The notes below the pieces were generated by a model. That model was not told the DNA's origin and ran no database searches. It saw nothing but the letters and a program-made list of their open reading frames with translations. Shown piece after piece: positions 38,744 to 50,178 of a stretch of DNA of 64,000 nt. The stretch spans positions 15,140,589-15,204,588 of the forward strand of contig NC_031496.1 in the NCBI RefSeq assembly GCF_000237925.1, read 5' to 3'. This stretch comes from Schistosoma mansoni (Eukaryota; Platyhelminthes; Trematoda; Strigeidida; Schistosomatidae). A program made the position numbers and the translations under genes. How positions within the stretch are numbered: position 1 is the first letter of the stretch; the number at the start of each line of letters is the position of its first letter.

Positions 38744-41700
38744 GTAAATCAAGTATATACTACTGATAATTAATGAATAATCTATTCTAGGTTTTGTTAC
38801 TTCAATTAATCAACCTGAGGTAATGGTGTTTAGTGTTTATAGTTAAAGTTATGAAACTAATAATATTTATAATAAGTTACATAATCATATCGACAACAAT
38901 AGTGATAATGATAGACTTCAATTAATCGATGAGTTTGTTATGCCTTTCAGTGATTATATGTAGTACAATAAATAATACCTTACTTACTTACTTACGCCTG
39001 TTACCCCTCGTGGAGGAGCATAGGCCGCCAAAATAAATAATATCATTAGAGTCATTAGTGAATCGAATAAACGATAAAAAATATTCTTTATATTATAATC
39101 TTCTGTAACTGTATATACGAGATACTATAGTTATTGAACTATTTTTAACTCCATTCAATGGAATTTTACAAGGCTCCAGTATTTCAAGGTAATTTCTAGG
39201 ATATTATAATCTGAATTTTTTCTTGAAAACTATGAAGTGATTCCGTAAGGTACTTTTTTAAAAAATAACAAAATCAATAACTTATTATTATTTTCATTTA
39301 TATATTCAATTTAGTTGGAATTTGGTTATAAAGATGTAGGTAAGTTTATCAATTGAATGTTGAATTACTATTTTTATCGTTTTTTATACAACATTCTGAT
39401 TATTTGTAAATTAAATGTAAATTTGTATACCATATTAAACTATAGTAATATTCTTTAATAGTTGAGATCATGAATCGATTGAAGCTAGACCAGCATTGAA
39501 AACCTGAAAGCACTCAACGGCCGTTTTGTCCTGTTGTGGGACTCCTCAGTGGTACGCACTCACAATCCCACCTTGTGGGATTTGAACCCAGGACCTATTA
39601 GTTTCGCGCGCGAACCCTTAACCTCTAGACCACTGAGCTGACCGGCATCCAACAGTGTTATTGTCTAACTTCAACCAATCCAAGTCCAGTGCTTCCACGT
39701 TTTCCATGGTGGTCTAGCTTCAATTGATTCATGATCTCAACTATTAAAAATTACTATAATATCCACAAAACCACTTCTGATATAGTGATCTTCTTCAATA
39801 GGAATGAAGATTTGTTATAGAGGTTCTTATATGAAATTATGTTATGTAATGGGAGACAGTTAGACATTTCAATTTTTCGATGAGAACAGTTTCTACAATG
39901 ACGAAGATAATGCATTTCATCACACTATGTTTGATGCTCATAAAAGTTTATCATTAAAAAACACCTCATTTATACCATTGAAACAGTCATAGTAGAAGTA
40001 CAGAAATAAATTTGAAGTGAAAATACTAAATAACAGCATTTATTGTCACCGAGAATATGAAGTTCAGTGTTAATCTATGACAAACTATTCTAATCTAATA
40101 GAGTTAGGTAAACTACTGATATCTGTTAAACCATATTTTTATTTGACGTCAAACAATACTTTCATGTAGCCTATAAATATTACTAAAGTTTTCAAGATAT
40201 TGCAATTAGGAATATGATATGAAATCCAAGGTAGAGGTTATGTTTTTCTGTATTTGAAATATATTTACTTCCGAGTTTTCTTATTTAAGCTGTGATTCAG
40301 ACTCAGTATTTATCGTTTCAGTTAGTTAAGTGTACTTCCGTTCTAGATGACCAAAGTCACTGATCTGTTCAATATCTATGAAATTTATCAGTGATCATAG
40401 ACATCATTTTCGTTATTTAGGTTCTATAGAACTGAAACCTTTAAAAGGAAGAAACATGTGTCCAATGACAATTACTAACTATGGAATAATCAATATAGGG
40501 TTGTAATATTCGATTTTCTTTTACCAGAAAACTATTCACTTTATTATTGAGCATCAAAACTGACAAGAAAAAGTTCACTTCAGCTTACAATAAACGAGTT
40601 GATTTTCGATTGAACTAAGAATAAGTAACATTTCAGGATTTGAGCATCATTATTTAACTTTTTGAAGCTACTGACTACTGAGTTAAGACATATATTATTA
40701 AACTTTAGAATGTGATAATATACGGTTGTCACTAGTAGTGAACATGAGCTATTTTCCAATAACTGGATCTATAGAAGTCAAATACGGAATTTTATTTTCC
40801 ATTATTTTGCTTAGAAACGTTGAAGTGGTCAACCACTGGTTACATTAGTTATCTGCTTACTTAACTTTTATACACAAAAATAGAATGAAATGAAAACTGT
40901 TTTACATATGTTTTCAACTTTATAGCATGTAACCTTTTGGAATTGGCACAAGAAAAAAGCTTACAAATTATGAAAGAAGAACAATTCATCGGAAATATGG
41001 TTGAATATCTGGTGTCAATAACATGTGACAATGTGAAGGATTTAAACAAAAGACTTCAGGTATGTCAATGAATTTATGTTGTTGATTGATGAAACATTGG
41101 TAAACTTTCAACCAGTTGAAAAATTAATGACAACAATAAGGTTTACAGAATTATTTAAGACAACAGTTTATAATAAAGTATTAGTTATAAAGCAAAGGTG
41201 GATAGTGGCTGGCAGTGGAATCTAACGAGAGACTGATCAATCACAGTCCCAAATAACAATGGGAAGATACAGGTAAACAACAACAAGTGAATTTAAACTT
41301 CAGCCCGTTGCACAAGCAGGTGGATAAGAGGACTCAGTGGCTAAGTTGATAACTCCATGGCGTATGAAACGAACCTTACTGGGTTCGAGTTCAAACTCTG
41401 AGATGCAGGTAGGTTCAGCTGATGAGTCCCAAATGGGACGAAACGCGCGTCCTCGATTCCACCACTAGCCTCTATCCATCTTTGTTTATAATGCTTGTGA
41501 ATTAAGGCTATATCAGGGCAATACTCACATTATCCACATATCCCAAAAAGATACTGATTATTTGCAATCCTAAGCATGAATGAAAAGATTTAAACAAACA
41601 ATACTAAGTGAATATACAACTTTTTATTTCAGGCTTCTTTACAGCTTTCCAGGTTGAATACTGGTTTATTTATAATTCATGTGTTTATATCCTTGCAATT

Positions 41701-44700
41701 ACGAACTGATCTTGTTATGTCCTTAGCTTATAAGATTATCGCAAAATATGGTTGACAATTCAGATAGGCTGGCTTATAAGACCTAACTAATGATGCATAC
41801 ACCAGTACGGGCAGCCTAGAGTTCCAATTGGTCTTTTTTCTGCCTAGCCCTGCCTCTTAAGTACAGAACGCCAATCGCAGACTCCACGATACTAATACAT
41901 TTTAGACATACACAATTTATGTAAAAACAAAACACACCACACCACATCATAAAATAGTAAATAACAATTACACAAGATCAAGCCCAAAAGTGGCTGTGAT
42001 TGTGAGAAACTGTGACTAATAAATAAGAAATATCTCAAGAATAGTAAATCGTATGATAATAGTCAACAGTTCAAATATAGCTTATAATGATAGGAACATG
42101 AGTATGAATACAACATAGTTACTTAATAGTCATATGATAAGAATCTTCGTATAATATTAGTTCATAAGTAATTCCTAAAGGTTAACATTCATTTATTCGA
42201 TTCTTGGTCGACGGTTCTTACCATGCAACAAATCACAAGAGTAAAACCGTGACGTAAAAAAACCGTGAGAAAACCGGACTAACACAGGCCATCAAGCCTC
42301 CTGTCCTTTCCAAACTGAAACTGATTCATTCACGTCTGGATATAACCGATCTAAGATAAACCATAATCAAAAACGTGGAAGTACTAAATGACCTCTCTGT
42401 CCTAGCATGGGACTACACAGGAGAGGCCATCTTCAACCTCACATGCAGGAGTCGAATCCAGGATCTACGATGTCGCACGCGAATAGTTAGTCTCTAAACC
42501 ATGGAGCCAGCATTCAACAGTGATAATGTCTACCACGACCCCATAATCGGGAATGGAACCGATTAACATTGGATGCCAACTCAACGAACTGGAGGTTAAC
42601 TATGCGAGCGCGAGATCAAAGGTTCTAAGTTCGACTCCTGCACTTGGAGTCGTGGTTTAACTATTCTGAGGAATCCCATACTAAGACGGAAAAGCCATGA
42701 AGTGTTTGTAAGTTTTCGGTTGTGGTTTATTTTTGATAAGTTCATGATATCTTTGAAATACGTCAAATGTCACTTTAGGCCGAATGCATAAATTTCACAA
42801 TTAAAGTCCAAACATCTACTTGTTTCAAACTCTGTTATGTTTGTTTGAAGATGTAAAAAGTATTACCCAACATTTACGTTTTATTTACTTCTAGTTTCTT
42901 ACTTATTTCTATCCACTTACTGAATTTAACTATAGTCAGAATAACAGCTGAATCAGAATGATGCGTTTTTATTTGATTTCATGGTTTCTTCAGCTTTTTA
43001 CATACAAATATAATAGATATTGTTGACAAAAGCAAACTAGAATGACAACGGTTATCAGTGTTATAAGTGCCTAAAAATATATGGATAAACTACACGTACT
43101 TTCATCTGAAGATGGGAATGTATAACATGAATGGAAATGAAGTAATAATGTCAACTATCTATTATTATGTCATACAATACGTTTATAAACAGCTAGAGAG
43201 AAATGAAAAAATTTAAAAAGGGTCATATTATTGTACCCTATCTGTTATTTAGACTATTCAAACTAAACAGTTCATTTAGCATCAGTGTTGTTTTCATTTG
43301 TATGTGAATAAAGATACACCTTTTATAGTTTATACATTAAACAATATGGTGAATAAGTTTATTTACACAATGAATTTTTGAAAGAAGTTCCATACAATAT
43401 TCATTACATCTTTATGTACAGATGTAATGAGTAACGTGTTTTAGTAGTATTTTCTTATAAATGTTCATGTTGTAGAGAATAAATGATTACCTAATTACAC
43501 CCCTCATAAAGGAGCGTAGGCCACCCACCAGCATTCTCCATCGGACTCCGTCCTGGAGAATATTTTCCAGTTCTTTTCAGTTGCTATTTATCCTTTTCAT
43601 GTCTGCTTCTTGTTCTCGATGCAGTGTGTTCTTTTGCCTTCCTCTTCTCCGCTCTCTTTCAGGACTTCAAGTTAGCACTTGCTTCGTATGTAGTTTGGGG
43701 ATTTCCGTAATTTATTTGCTATCTACTCCCAGCGTCCTTTCCTAATTTCCCCTTTAGATGGAAGTCGGTTTGTCCTCTGCCATAGTAGGCAGTTACGGAT
43801 AGTATCCAGTCAACGGACATTGAGTATTTTTCGTATTTAGTTATTTGTAAACATTTATACCTTTTGATGATGGTTGTGGTAGTTCTCCACATTTCAGCTC
43901 CGTACAGTAGAACTATCTTGACATTCGTATTGAAGATTCTGACTTTGATATTGATTGACAGTGTTTTGGCAACAAGTGCACTTCAAGAATAATTGGTAGT
44001 AATAACTAATGTATACATAATATATTATATTAAAAATCATTTAACTTAATATTAAACATTTTATCTACGTTTTCTAATGGTATTTAATCGTTTTTTTCAT
44101 CAAGTGCAAAACTTCAATGGCGACTGAAGCAAGAATACTTGTACAATATTTCATTGAATTCATCGAATCATACCGTTTGAAAACAGTAAGTTGTGTAAAA
44201 TATTTTAAAATTGATTCATTATTTATTCGAAGCAACCAAATGCTTGTTCTTGTTATTTGCGTGTGTGTTTTACTTAGTTAAAAATGCAAATGTAATTAAT
44301 TTCCCCTTTTTTTAGATGTTGAATTGGTGTCAGTCTACATTAGAAAGACCTCAATATGGTAATTCTAGCTTTTGTAAGTTGATGGCAGAAAGACATACGT
44401 AATTGGAATGTTTTATTTGTCTTTATATTTAATTCATAACGTAACGTTGGATACGGAGACAAGATAGAAACATGGGCACCTGGTCATCTAATATTTTTAG
44501 ATTTAAAAGAATAAAGAATTTGTGGTAGGTAACTACAGTGTCATAATTCACTTGTGATTAGAAATTTGTATAAAAATAAAGAGAATACTCTTCGACGAAA
44601 TCATTTAATTAAGCTGTACATTTGTATTTATAGTTATATATGGAAAATATATATCTATAGAAAGATGGAAATGATTAAATCATAAATTGATTTGAGACTC

Positions 44701-47700
44701 TTATTATCATATGAAATTACGCAATAATCAAGGGGTAAGAAAAGAATATAAAGATGAAAATAATTTACGGGACAGATATGAAGGAAAACGACAAATATAA
44801 AGGCTATAATAATACAAACAGAACAATAATCAAGAAACCTTGTTCAAAGGTAATAATGACGGACTGGCTCCATGAGGTATTTCCTGGAGTTCTAGTGGGA
44901 AGCAGTAACCACTGGAGTTCAAACAGGTTTGTTGGGAGATATCAACTCACTGAAGACATTGGTGAATGGTTGCTCAATTTCGTGGATCAGTTGAAGTTAG
45001 ACATTAACACTGTTAGATGCCGGCTCGGAGGTCTATCGGTGAAGTGCTCTGGCGCGGGACTGGTAGTTCCTGGGTTCGAATCTCGCGAGGCGGGATCGTG
45101 GATGCGCGCTCCTGAGGAGTCCCACAATAGGAGGAAACGGCCGTCCAGTGCTTCCAGGTTTTCCATGGTGGTCTAGCTTCAATTCACTAATGATCTCAAC
45201 TATATAAAATTGCTAAAATCTCCACAAAACCCCTTTCTAATAACTATTTACAGTTTAACATTACAAAACACTACTTTAAAAATCAATAATAGTAGTAAAA
45301 ATAAAAAACGAGAAAATGAAAAGTAATAAATGAGACAAACTATATAAGGGAATCAGGGCCAAGAAAGGATTTGAGGTAGGAAGTATCGTTTTTGCACGCA
45401 ACGTTCACAAATTCGTATAAATTGATCATCTAACAATATTTTTTCCCATAGAAACTGAATTTACAACAATATGACGTTATAAAAAATTACCTGATTGTTG
45501 ATAGTTTGATACACTTCCTTCATATCTCAATCTAAACTCTGCTATTAGTTCTTTTACAAAATATTTCATCGAATACATAATGTTCGAGTCTGTAAGCAAT
45601 TATCACTATATATATAAATATATATATATATATATTTCAGTGTGTTCAACATGTGAAATGGCTGTAGCATATTTGAAAACGTTCAGTAAATCTGAAGAAG
45701 CAAAAGCAATTGTACATCAAGCTGTTGATAAAATTTGTTCACTAACTGGATCTTTTGAAGTTCAGGTGAGTTCGTTTTCATTTGTTTGAATTCAGTCTAT
45801 ATATATATATATATAATACTTATTATTGAATGTTAGATTTATTTCCAAAAATATTTTTATACAAAATATAAGTTTGATTGTGATGTAAAACAATTATCAA
45901 GTTGATGACAGAATAAATCTAGTACTTATTCAGTACACTTTCAATACCATGACTTCGAAATCTATTTCATATTTGTAATTCTTCTATTTTAAGCAGTTGT
46001 GCTTTGTCAACTTATTAAGTTTTATTTAAAGTCTACTCGTTGAATCAATTACACAATTTATTTAGTTCGTTAGTATACACTCTTCCTTATTTTGGTTCAT
46101 TTAATTAAATAAAAATTGCTGAATATTTGCTTGTCTATTGATGGAACACCTAACACTCGGATACTATGCAATTTAATGTTGTACCGTTAGATTAGAATAA
46201 TTGTCTTTTATCAATATGAGGTTGTGGAGATCATTAGATTTTTGATTGAGATCATGAAATGGTTGATGTTAGACCACCATCGAATACCTGGAATCACTGG
46301 ACGACCGTTTCGTTCTATTATGGGACTCCTTAGAATTACGTATCCACGATCCTGTTCTCAGAATTTGAACCGAGGACCTTTCGTCTCGCGCGCTTACGCT
46401 TAATCTCGTGGATTAGTTGAGGTCAGAAATTAACACTGTTGGATGCCGGCTCAGAAATTGTCATTTATTTTCGAAATATATACTTATGTCTCTCCCATTA
46501 TTGTTTGAAGTCCAAGTGTTGTGATGTGGGTTACTCATATCCACATAAGTAGTATATTATTTAGTAATAAAAGTATAAGTGAAACAGGTAATTATACTAA
46601 GAAAGTATATAATTAAACGCTAATATTTAATTTTTATAGTGTTGTTGTTATTTAAGTAATTTAGGCTTGTCTATACTTACTTATTGTTTGAAGCGAAAGC
46701 TTCATCAATAACAAAATAGCATAATAAAATATTCGCGATCTGTATTATTTCTAAAAAAAACTATTTTTTTCCGGATTTCAGTGTTCATTTCTAGGAGGAA
46801 TGTTCATTGACAAATACATTGATACAATCTCCACCATGGATCCAGATTCGGCTTGTATGGTAAGTTATTGTTAAAAATATGACTGTGTATGAAAACATTG
46901 AACATTTTTACTTTACAAAAATACCAATAAAGTTATGCTTAAAAGGAATGAAAAACTACTTTACACACTCTTACTGGAATTTCAATCACTATGAGTAATT
47001 AGCGTCTTTATATATGAAGATGGATAGTTTTTATGGATGAAATATAACTAACACTGGGGTATAATTATTGATTTTCTTTCTAATTGTATATACATATATA
47101 TTTCGTTATATTCGTAATATTCGGCCTGAATAAATACCTACTGCCAACATATAAACATGGTAATAGGTCAATAGTATTGTGATAATTAATACATATCAGC
47201 CACAACACTATCATTGCTACTGTAGTGAACAAGAACACGGGTGGTAACAATCGAATGACAAATTACAGACCATCTTATTAAGATCTGATAACCATACAGT
47301 AAACAGTCAATTTGCGAAATAACAATCAATCGTCTCAATCTTGACTGTCCCTTCTACAAATATCAGTACATCTTCTCTGATGTCATTATCCATGCATTTT
47401 CATACCGATTGCGCTTCATTCCTGTTCTTTCCTTATCGATCTTCTGCCAAAATATATTCTATGTCTGACCATCACCATATACTAATTATGCGGATATAAG
47501 TAACCCACACCATACTACTATTGAACAGGGTAACATGATATTTTACTACTATATATTTCTTTTTTATTTAACGAAAGAATGACAGTTTATATAAATACTG
47601 TTTGTAGTAAATTCCAATATCTATAGATTAAATGTTAGTATAATAAAAATCATTCTGGTTATTTTGACATTTTTATGAATGTTTTTTTCGAGAAAGAAGA

Positions 47701-48450
47701 GTAGGATAAAGAGGTTAATGTGAAGGAGCGAAACGAGAGCAAGAAACGATGATTTTCAGAAATTCCGACCATTTATTTTCTGTTGTGATGAAAGGATCAC
47801 TTTAGATGCTCACAACTTAACATATTGAAATGTAACTACAATAGACATTTATTACTCATAAGCGATAACTAAATCAAGTAACATTCGCGGTAATATGACA
47901 TTTTTGTATTATTCAGTACTGACAGTGTTTTGTGCGCTACTCATGTAGACAGATATAAGTACTATGTAACATCAATCGAAAGTGGAATGCCCAACAGCAG
48001 ATGGTTGAAAAGATCGAATAGAAGAGTACGGGAACAGAGAGTGATTGCTATGGAAACGAAGGAACAACAAAGTCTGAGACAGTGGATCGACATTTTGTAA
48101 ATGAAGTACTGGTCATATTATATTCGCACTTTAACAAAAACTCTGTGATTTCTTATTCAAACATATTTGATTGCCCCGCTTGTGTCCTCGTTCACTACGA
48201 CAGTTTAATGAAACGAATTCGTGCAAAATGAAAAAAACTCAATTTTACAAGTTATTCTGCATTTAGCATGCTTTCATTTCATTACTTCAAAGCAGTATGT
48301 TCCGCAACTTTAGAATATCAAACTTATTACATAACACTTATTTACCTCATATATGTCAGTCGATTTGTGATCATTGACATCGATCTTAACCAATTGCTTT
48401 ATTTCCTTAAATTCTCATGTTATTTACAGACAATGCACATGTGTTCGTGA
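38704..48450 (+). CDS. Saposin-like protein gene 2 (two saposin B domains, secreted), seven coding exons
   Basis: Exons 38704-38743, 40926-41059, 44105-44185, 44316-44358, 45641-45765, 46782-46859 and 48430-48450 join to 522 nt (173 residues plus TGA), all GT/AG. MFGFFILTIFCITA is the signal peptide. Domain a has C15, C47, C59 and C90, with L18 and K84 where Cys2 and Cys5 belong. Domain b has all six: C101, C104, C132, C142, C166 and C172. Ten residues separate the domains. In saposins the pairs are C1-C6, C2-C5 and C3-C4, so domain a lacks one whole disulfide. The likely role is binding lipids or membranes after secretion; tissue is unknown. The introns carry an Smalpha-like SINE with a ribozyme, an SR2 fragment, LTR-like and Penelope-linked repeats. 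Confidence 0.87.
38978..39031 (-). mobile_element. SR2-like LINE, 54-bp 3' stub, in intron 1 of gene 2
   Basis: Only the 3' end is present (GTAAGTAAGTAAG tail on the minus strand), flanked by AATAAATAATA at 38967-38977 and 39032-39042. Confidence 0.75.
39457..39790. repeat. Family B inverted pair in intron 1 of gene 2
   Basis: A minus unit to about 39686 is joined to a plus fragment that starts GTCCAGTGC, at the ribozyme cut site. The minus hammerhead has AAAA for GAAA. Confidence 0.75.
40926..41059 (+). CDS. Gene 2 exon 2: first half of domain a
   Basis: Two bases plus 44 codons. Starts CNLLELAQEKS, with Leu where Cys2 should be, and contains ITCDNV (Cys3). Acceptor CAACTTTATAG, donor CTTCAG|GTATGT. 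Confidence 0.85.
41185..41605 (+). repeat. Family A SINE (Smalpha-like), in intron 2 of gene 2
   Basis: A short inverted piece (41190-41222) is followed by a plus-strand unit. The unit has a tRNA-like A box TGGCTAAGTTG, a B box GGTTCGAGTTC, an intact-core hammerhead (41412-41460), and the tail ending near ACAAACAATACTAAGTG that is shared with other copies. Smalpha elements of S. mansoni are known pol III SINEs with hammerheads; this copy matches that layout. Confidence 0.8.
41412..41460 (+). ncRNA. Hammerhead ribozyme, type I, intact core (family A)
   Basis: CTGATGA at 41419-41425, stem II GTCCC-AAAT-GGGAC, GAAAC at 41440-41444, a minimal stem III ACGCGCGT, and GTC with the cleavage site after 41451. 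Stem I pairs GGTTCAG with CTCGAT, with one mismatch and wobble pairs. The short stem III is typical of Smalpha ribozymes, which may need dimers to work well. It lies in the sense direction in intron 2 of gene 2. Confidence 0.8.
41755..42215 (+). repeat. LTR-like repeat, family F (fossil), in intron 2 of gene 2
   Basis: Same order of segments as 655-1105 and 55334-55815, with scattered differences throughout. No coding part. Confidence 0.5.
42348..42760. repeat. Family B inverted pair, diverged, in intron 2 of gene 2
   Basis: Minus arm to about 42535, plus arm from about 42560 with a B box AGTTCGACTCC. The hammerheads are decayed. Confidence 0.65.
43493..43975 (-). mobile_element. SR2-like LINE 3' fragment in intron 2 of gene 2
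   Basis: Minus-strand copy of the same 3' region as 37165-38143, ending about 130 bp before gene 2 exon 3. No clear duplication at its ends. Confidence 0.7.
44105..44185 (+). CDS. Gene 2 exon 3: second half of domain a
   Basis: Twenty-seven codons, phase 0 at both ends, from Cys4 (CKTSMATEARILVQYF) to YRLKT. Family exons of this type end one residue after Cys5; here that residue is Lys. Acceptor TTTTTTTCATCAAG, donor ACA|GTAAGT. Confidence 0.83.
44316..44358 (+). CDS. Gene 2 exon 4: Cys6 of domain a and linker
   Basis: Codes for MLNWCQSTLERPQY plus one base. Acceptor CCCCTTTTTTTAG, donor TATG|GTAATT (phase 1). Cys is the fifth codon, as in the terminal exons of both genes. The preceding intron is only 130 bp. 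Confidence 0.82.
44862..45240 (+). repeat. Family B element, near full-length, in intron 4 of gene 2
   Basis: About 380 bp in one orientation: head CTCCATGAGGTATTTCCTGG, tRNA-like B box GGTTCGAATCT (45073-45083), hammerhead, tail AAATCTCCACAAAACCCC. It is the clearest single unit for defining the family. Confidence 0.85.
45103..45151 (+). ncRNA. Hammerhead-like motif, family B, weakened
   Basis: CTGAGGA, GAAAC and GTC are present, but the stem II pair next to GAAA is lost (GGAG) and stem I is weak. Sense in gene 2. Confidence 0.5.
45602..45634. repeat. TA-rich tract before gene 2 exon 5
   Basis: TA repeats run into the TTTCAG acceptor, in place of a longer pyrimidine tract. Confidence 0.8.
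45641..45765 (+). CDS. Gene 2 exon 5: first half of domain b
   Basis: Completes a Val codon, then 41 codons. CSTCEMAVAYLKTF carries Cys1 and Cys2, KICSL carries Cys3, and it ends EVQ before GTGAGT. The acceptor TATTTCAG follows a TA repeat. Confidence 0.9.
46205..46457. repeat. Family B inverted pair, short, in intron 5 of gene 2
   Basis: A minus ribozyme arm is followed by a plus body fragment (GATTAGTTGAGGTCAGAAAT). Core CTAAGGA is altered. Confidence 0.65.
46782..46859 (+). CDS. Gene 2 exon 6: second half of domain b
   Basis: Twenty-six codons from Cys4 (CSFLGGMFIDKYIDTI) to DSACM, one residue after Cys5. Acceptor CCGGATTTCAG, donor ATG|GTAAGT. Same length and phases as gene 1 exon 4. 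Confidence 0.9.
47218..47520 (+). repeat. Family C1 repeat in intron 6 of gene 2
   Basis: Complete C1 unit from GTAGTGAACAAGAACACG to AAGTAACCCACACCATAC, with TACT on both sides. Confidence 0.7.
47925..48205 (-). repeat. Family C2 repeat in intron 6 of gene 2
   Basis: Minus-strand copy of the unit at 4755-5035. Confidence 0.65.
48430..48450 (+). CDS. Gene 2 exon 7: terminal 21-nt exon with Cys6
   Basis: Codes for TMHMCS and TGA after acceptor TGTTATTTACAG. Cys5 plus six gives Cys6, as expected for a saposin. Confidence 0.85.
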   Translation, partial: TMHMCS

Positions 48451-48536
48451 AAATAGATACGACCAACTTAAATGTAAGCAATACATTTTTAATGCCGTAC
48501 ATCCTAGTAACATTTTTATGATAAATGGCAAATTAA

Positions 48537-48542
48537 AATAAA
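48537..48542 (+). terminator. Polyadenylation signal of gene 2
   Basis: AATAAA 86 nt after the TGA, in a short AT-rich 3' UTR. Confidence 0.65.
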
Positions 48543-48747
48543 GAAATACAATCAAATTTTAACTAAACGTTTATTGACTACATGAAATATGAAATTTCAT
48601 GAGGCCAGACTATAAATAATAAGTTTAAATTCTATATTTTGTTTAACTGAGGTTTGAATGGTGTCACATAAAATATCTTATATGAATAGTTGTGAATATC
48701 CAAAATGACCACTACATGAAGTCGGGAACTGAGTGCACAGAAAAGTG

Positions 48748-48825
48748 ATGGCTTGGTAGTTAAGGTGTTTAATTGCCAGGCACAAAATGACAGGTTTGAA
48801 CCTCACTATACCACTTCATCTTGGG
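48748..48825 (+). repeat. tRNA-like sequence, possible SINE
   Basis: TGGCTTGGTAG and GGTTTGAACCT resemble A and B boxes at tRNA-like spacing. It would not fold as a working tRNA as read, and resembles no other copy here. Confidence 0.3.
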
Positions 48826-49121
48826 TAATCATTAACCTTCATGCTAAGAGTGTGGCTAGAAGACATGTACATTAATCTGTGTATTTTAAATATTTGAGTT
48901 GTCATACTATATTTCATATAATCTTGGTAATTACGTTTTCAGTAATTCCAACTTCTTGTTCATAGGTTCAAGTCGGTAGAATTAGAATATACTTACGCGG
49001 CTTCATCTGTTAGTCTTACATTATATATGACTACTTTTTAATTCTGCAAGAAACTATGTTTAATCTTAGTTCAATAAAACTGTAATGATAATTACAAATC
49101 TCAGCAATTCACTCAACAATA

Positions 49122-49187
49122 TCCAGTGCTTCCAGGTTTTCATGGTGGTCTAGCTTCAATTGACTCATGATCTTAACTATTAAAATA
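49122..49187 (+). repeat. Family B 3' fragment starting at the ribozyme cut site
   Basis: Starts CCAGTGCTTCCAGG and runs to the tail CTCATGATCTTAACTATTAA. The break is within one base of the predicted hammerhead cleavage position. Confidence 0.75.
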
Positions 49188-49721
49188 TCAATCTATTTGG
49201 CTCAATGACTACAAGGAAAGTTATCATTCTTAAGCTGTTGCTATCTGATCTAAATTAATAAACAAAAAAACCTACCGTCACCTATTAGGTATTTGAATCC
49301 TAGTACCAGAGCTATCCTTAATCTAACTAATTCTCAGTCATTTCAATAATAAATAAGCCATGCAAACCTCTCTCTTGTCAACAAACCAAATATATTCATT
49401 TTAAAGATAATCACTCGGTGATTGTTTTTTTAATTTTTCTTTATTTTTTGTTTTCAGATATAAAAGAAGATTTCAGTTTAATTTTATTACTTTAAATTAA
49501 TTACTTTGTTTGTCAATTTAATACATAATTTAAACAAAGTTTCGAAAGTTCTTTTTTAAATATATATCTCTATCTATATATATGAAGTGTTTTAAATAGA
49601 ATGTAGAAATTATTGGTTAAGTGAACAGTAAGTAAGAGGGTTATATCATCACTACCGTTTTAACATTTGTGTTATACATATTTGAATTTTCATTCTTGTA
49701 AATACTGAACCATATTAAATT

Positions 49722-50178
49722 CACTTGGTGTTGTTTACTTATATCTTCCTATTGTTACTTAGGTCTGTAATTGATCGATCTCTTGTTGGCATATGTGCAT
49801 TCTGTGCGCATTGCCTCGATATTGCCACTAACTGCCTTTGCTTATAAAGTTTGTGACTTCAGGTAATATCAGGGCAGTACGCACAGGATGCACATATGCT
49901 AACAAGAGACTGATCAATTGCAGTCCTAAATAACAATCGGAAGATACAAATAAACAACATCTGGTGAATCGAAACTTCACCCCATTGCACAAGCAGGTGG
50001 CGATCAGGACTTGGTAGCTAGGTGGATAACGTGATGGCGTTCGGAGCGAACGGCACAGGGTTCGAGTTCCAGAGTGAACATCAACTCTGAGATGTAGGCA
50101 CATCCATCTGATGATTCTCGAATCGGACAAAGCCCGCATCGTGGATTCCACTGCTAGCTACTATCCATCTTTGCTTAG
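49722..50178. repeat. Family A SINE, inverted pair
   Basis: Minus arm to about 49830, plus unit after it with GGTTCGAGTTCC. The hammerhead keeps CTGATGA but lacks GAAA. Confidence 0.75.

Noticed and set aside
44754-45176. 140-codon open frame, the longest in the window
   Set aside because: Most of it is the antigen-like read-through of a family B unit (tRNA-like part and hammerhead), in an intron of gene 2.
40926-48450. One single multi-domain prosaposin gene spanning 27.5-48.5 kb
   Set aside because: The 21-nt exon at 32775-32795 ends gene 1 with Cys6-Ser-TGA and a polyA signal follows, while 38704-38743 supplies a new signal peptide in the right phase.
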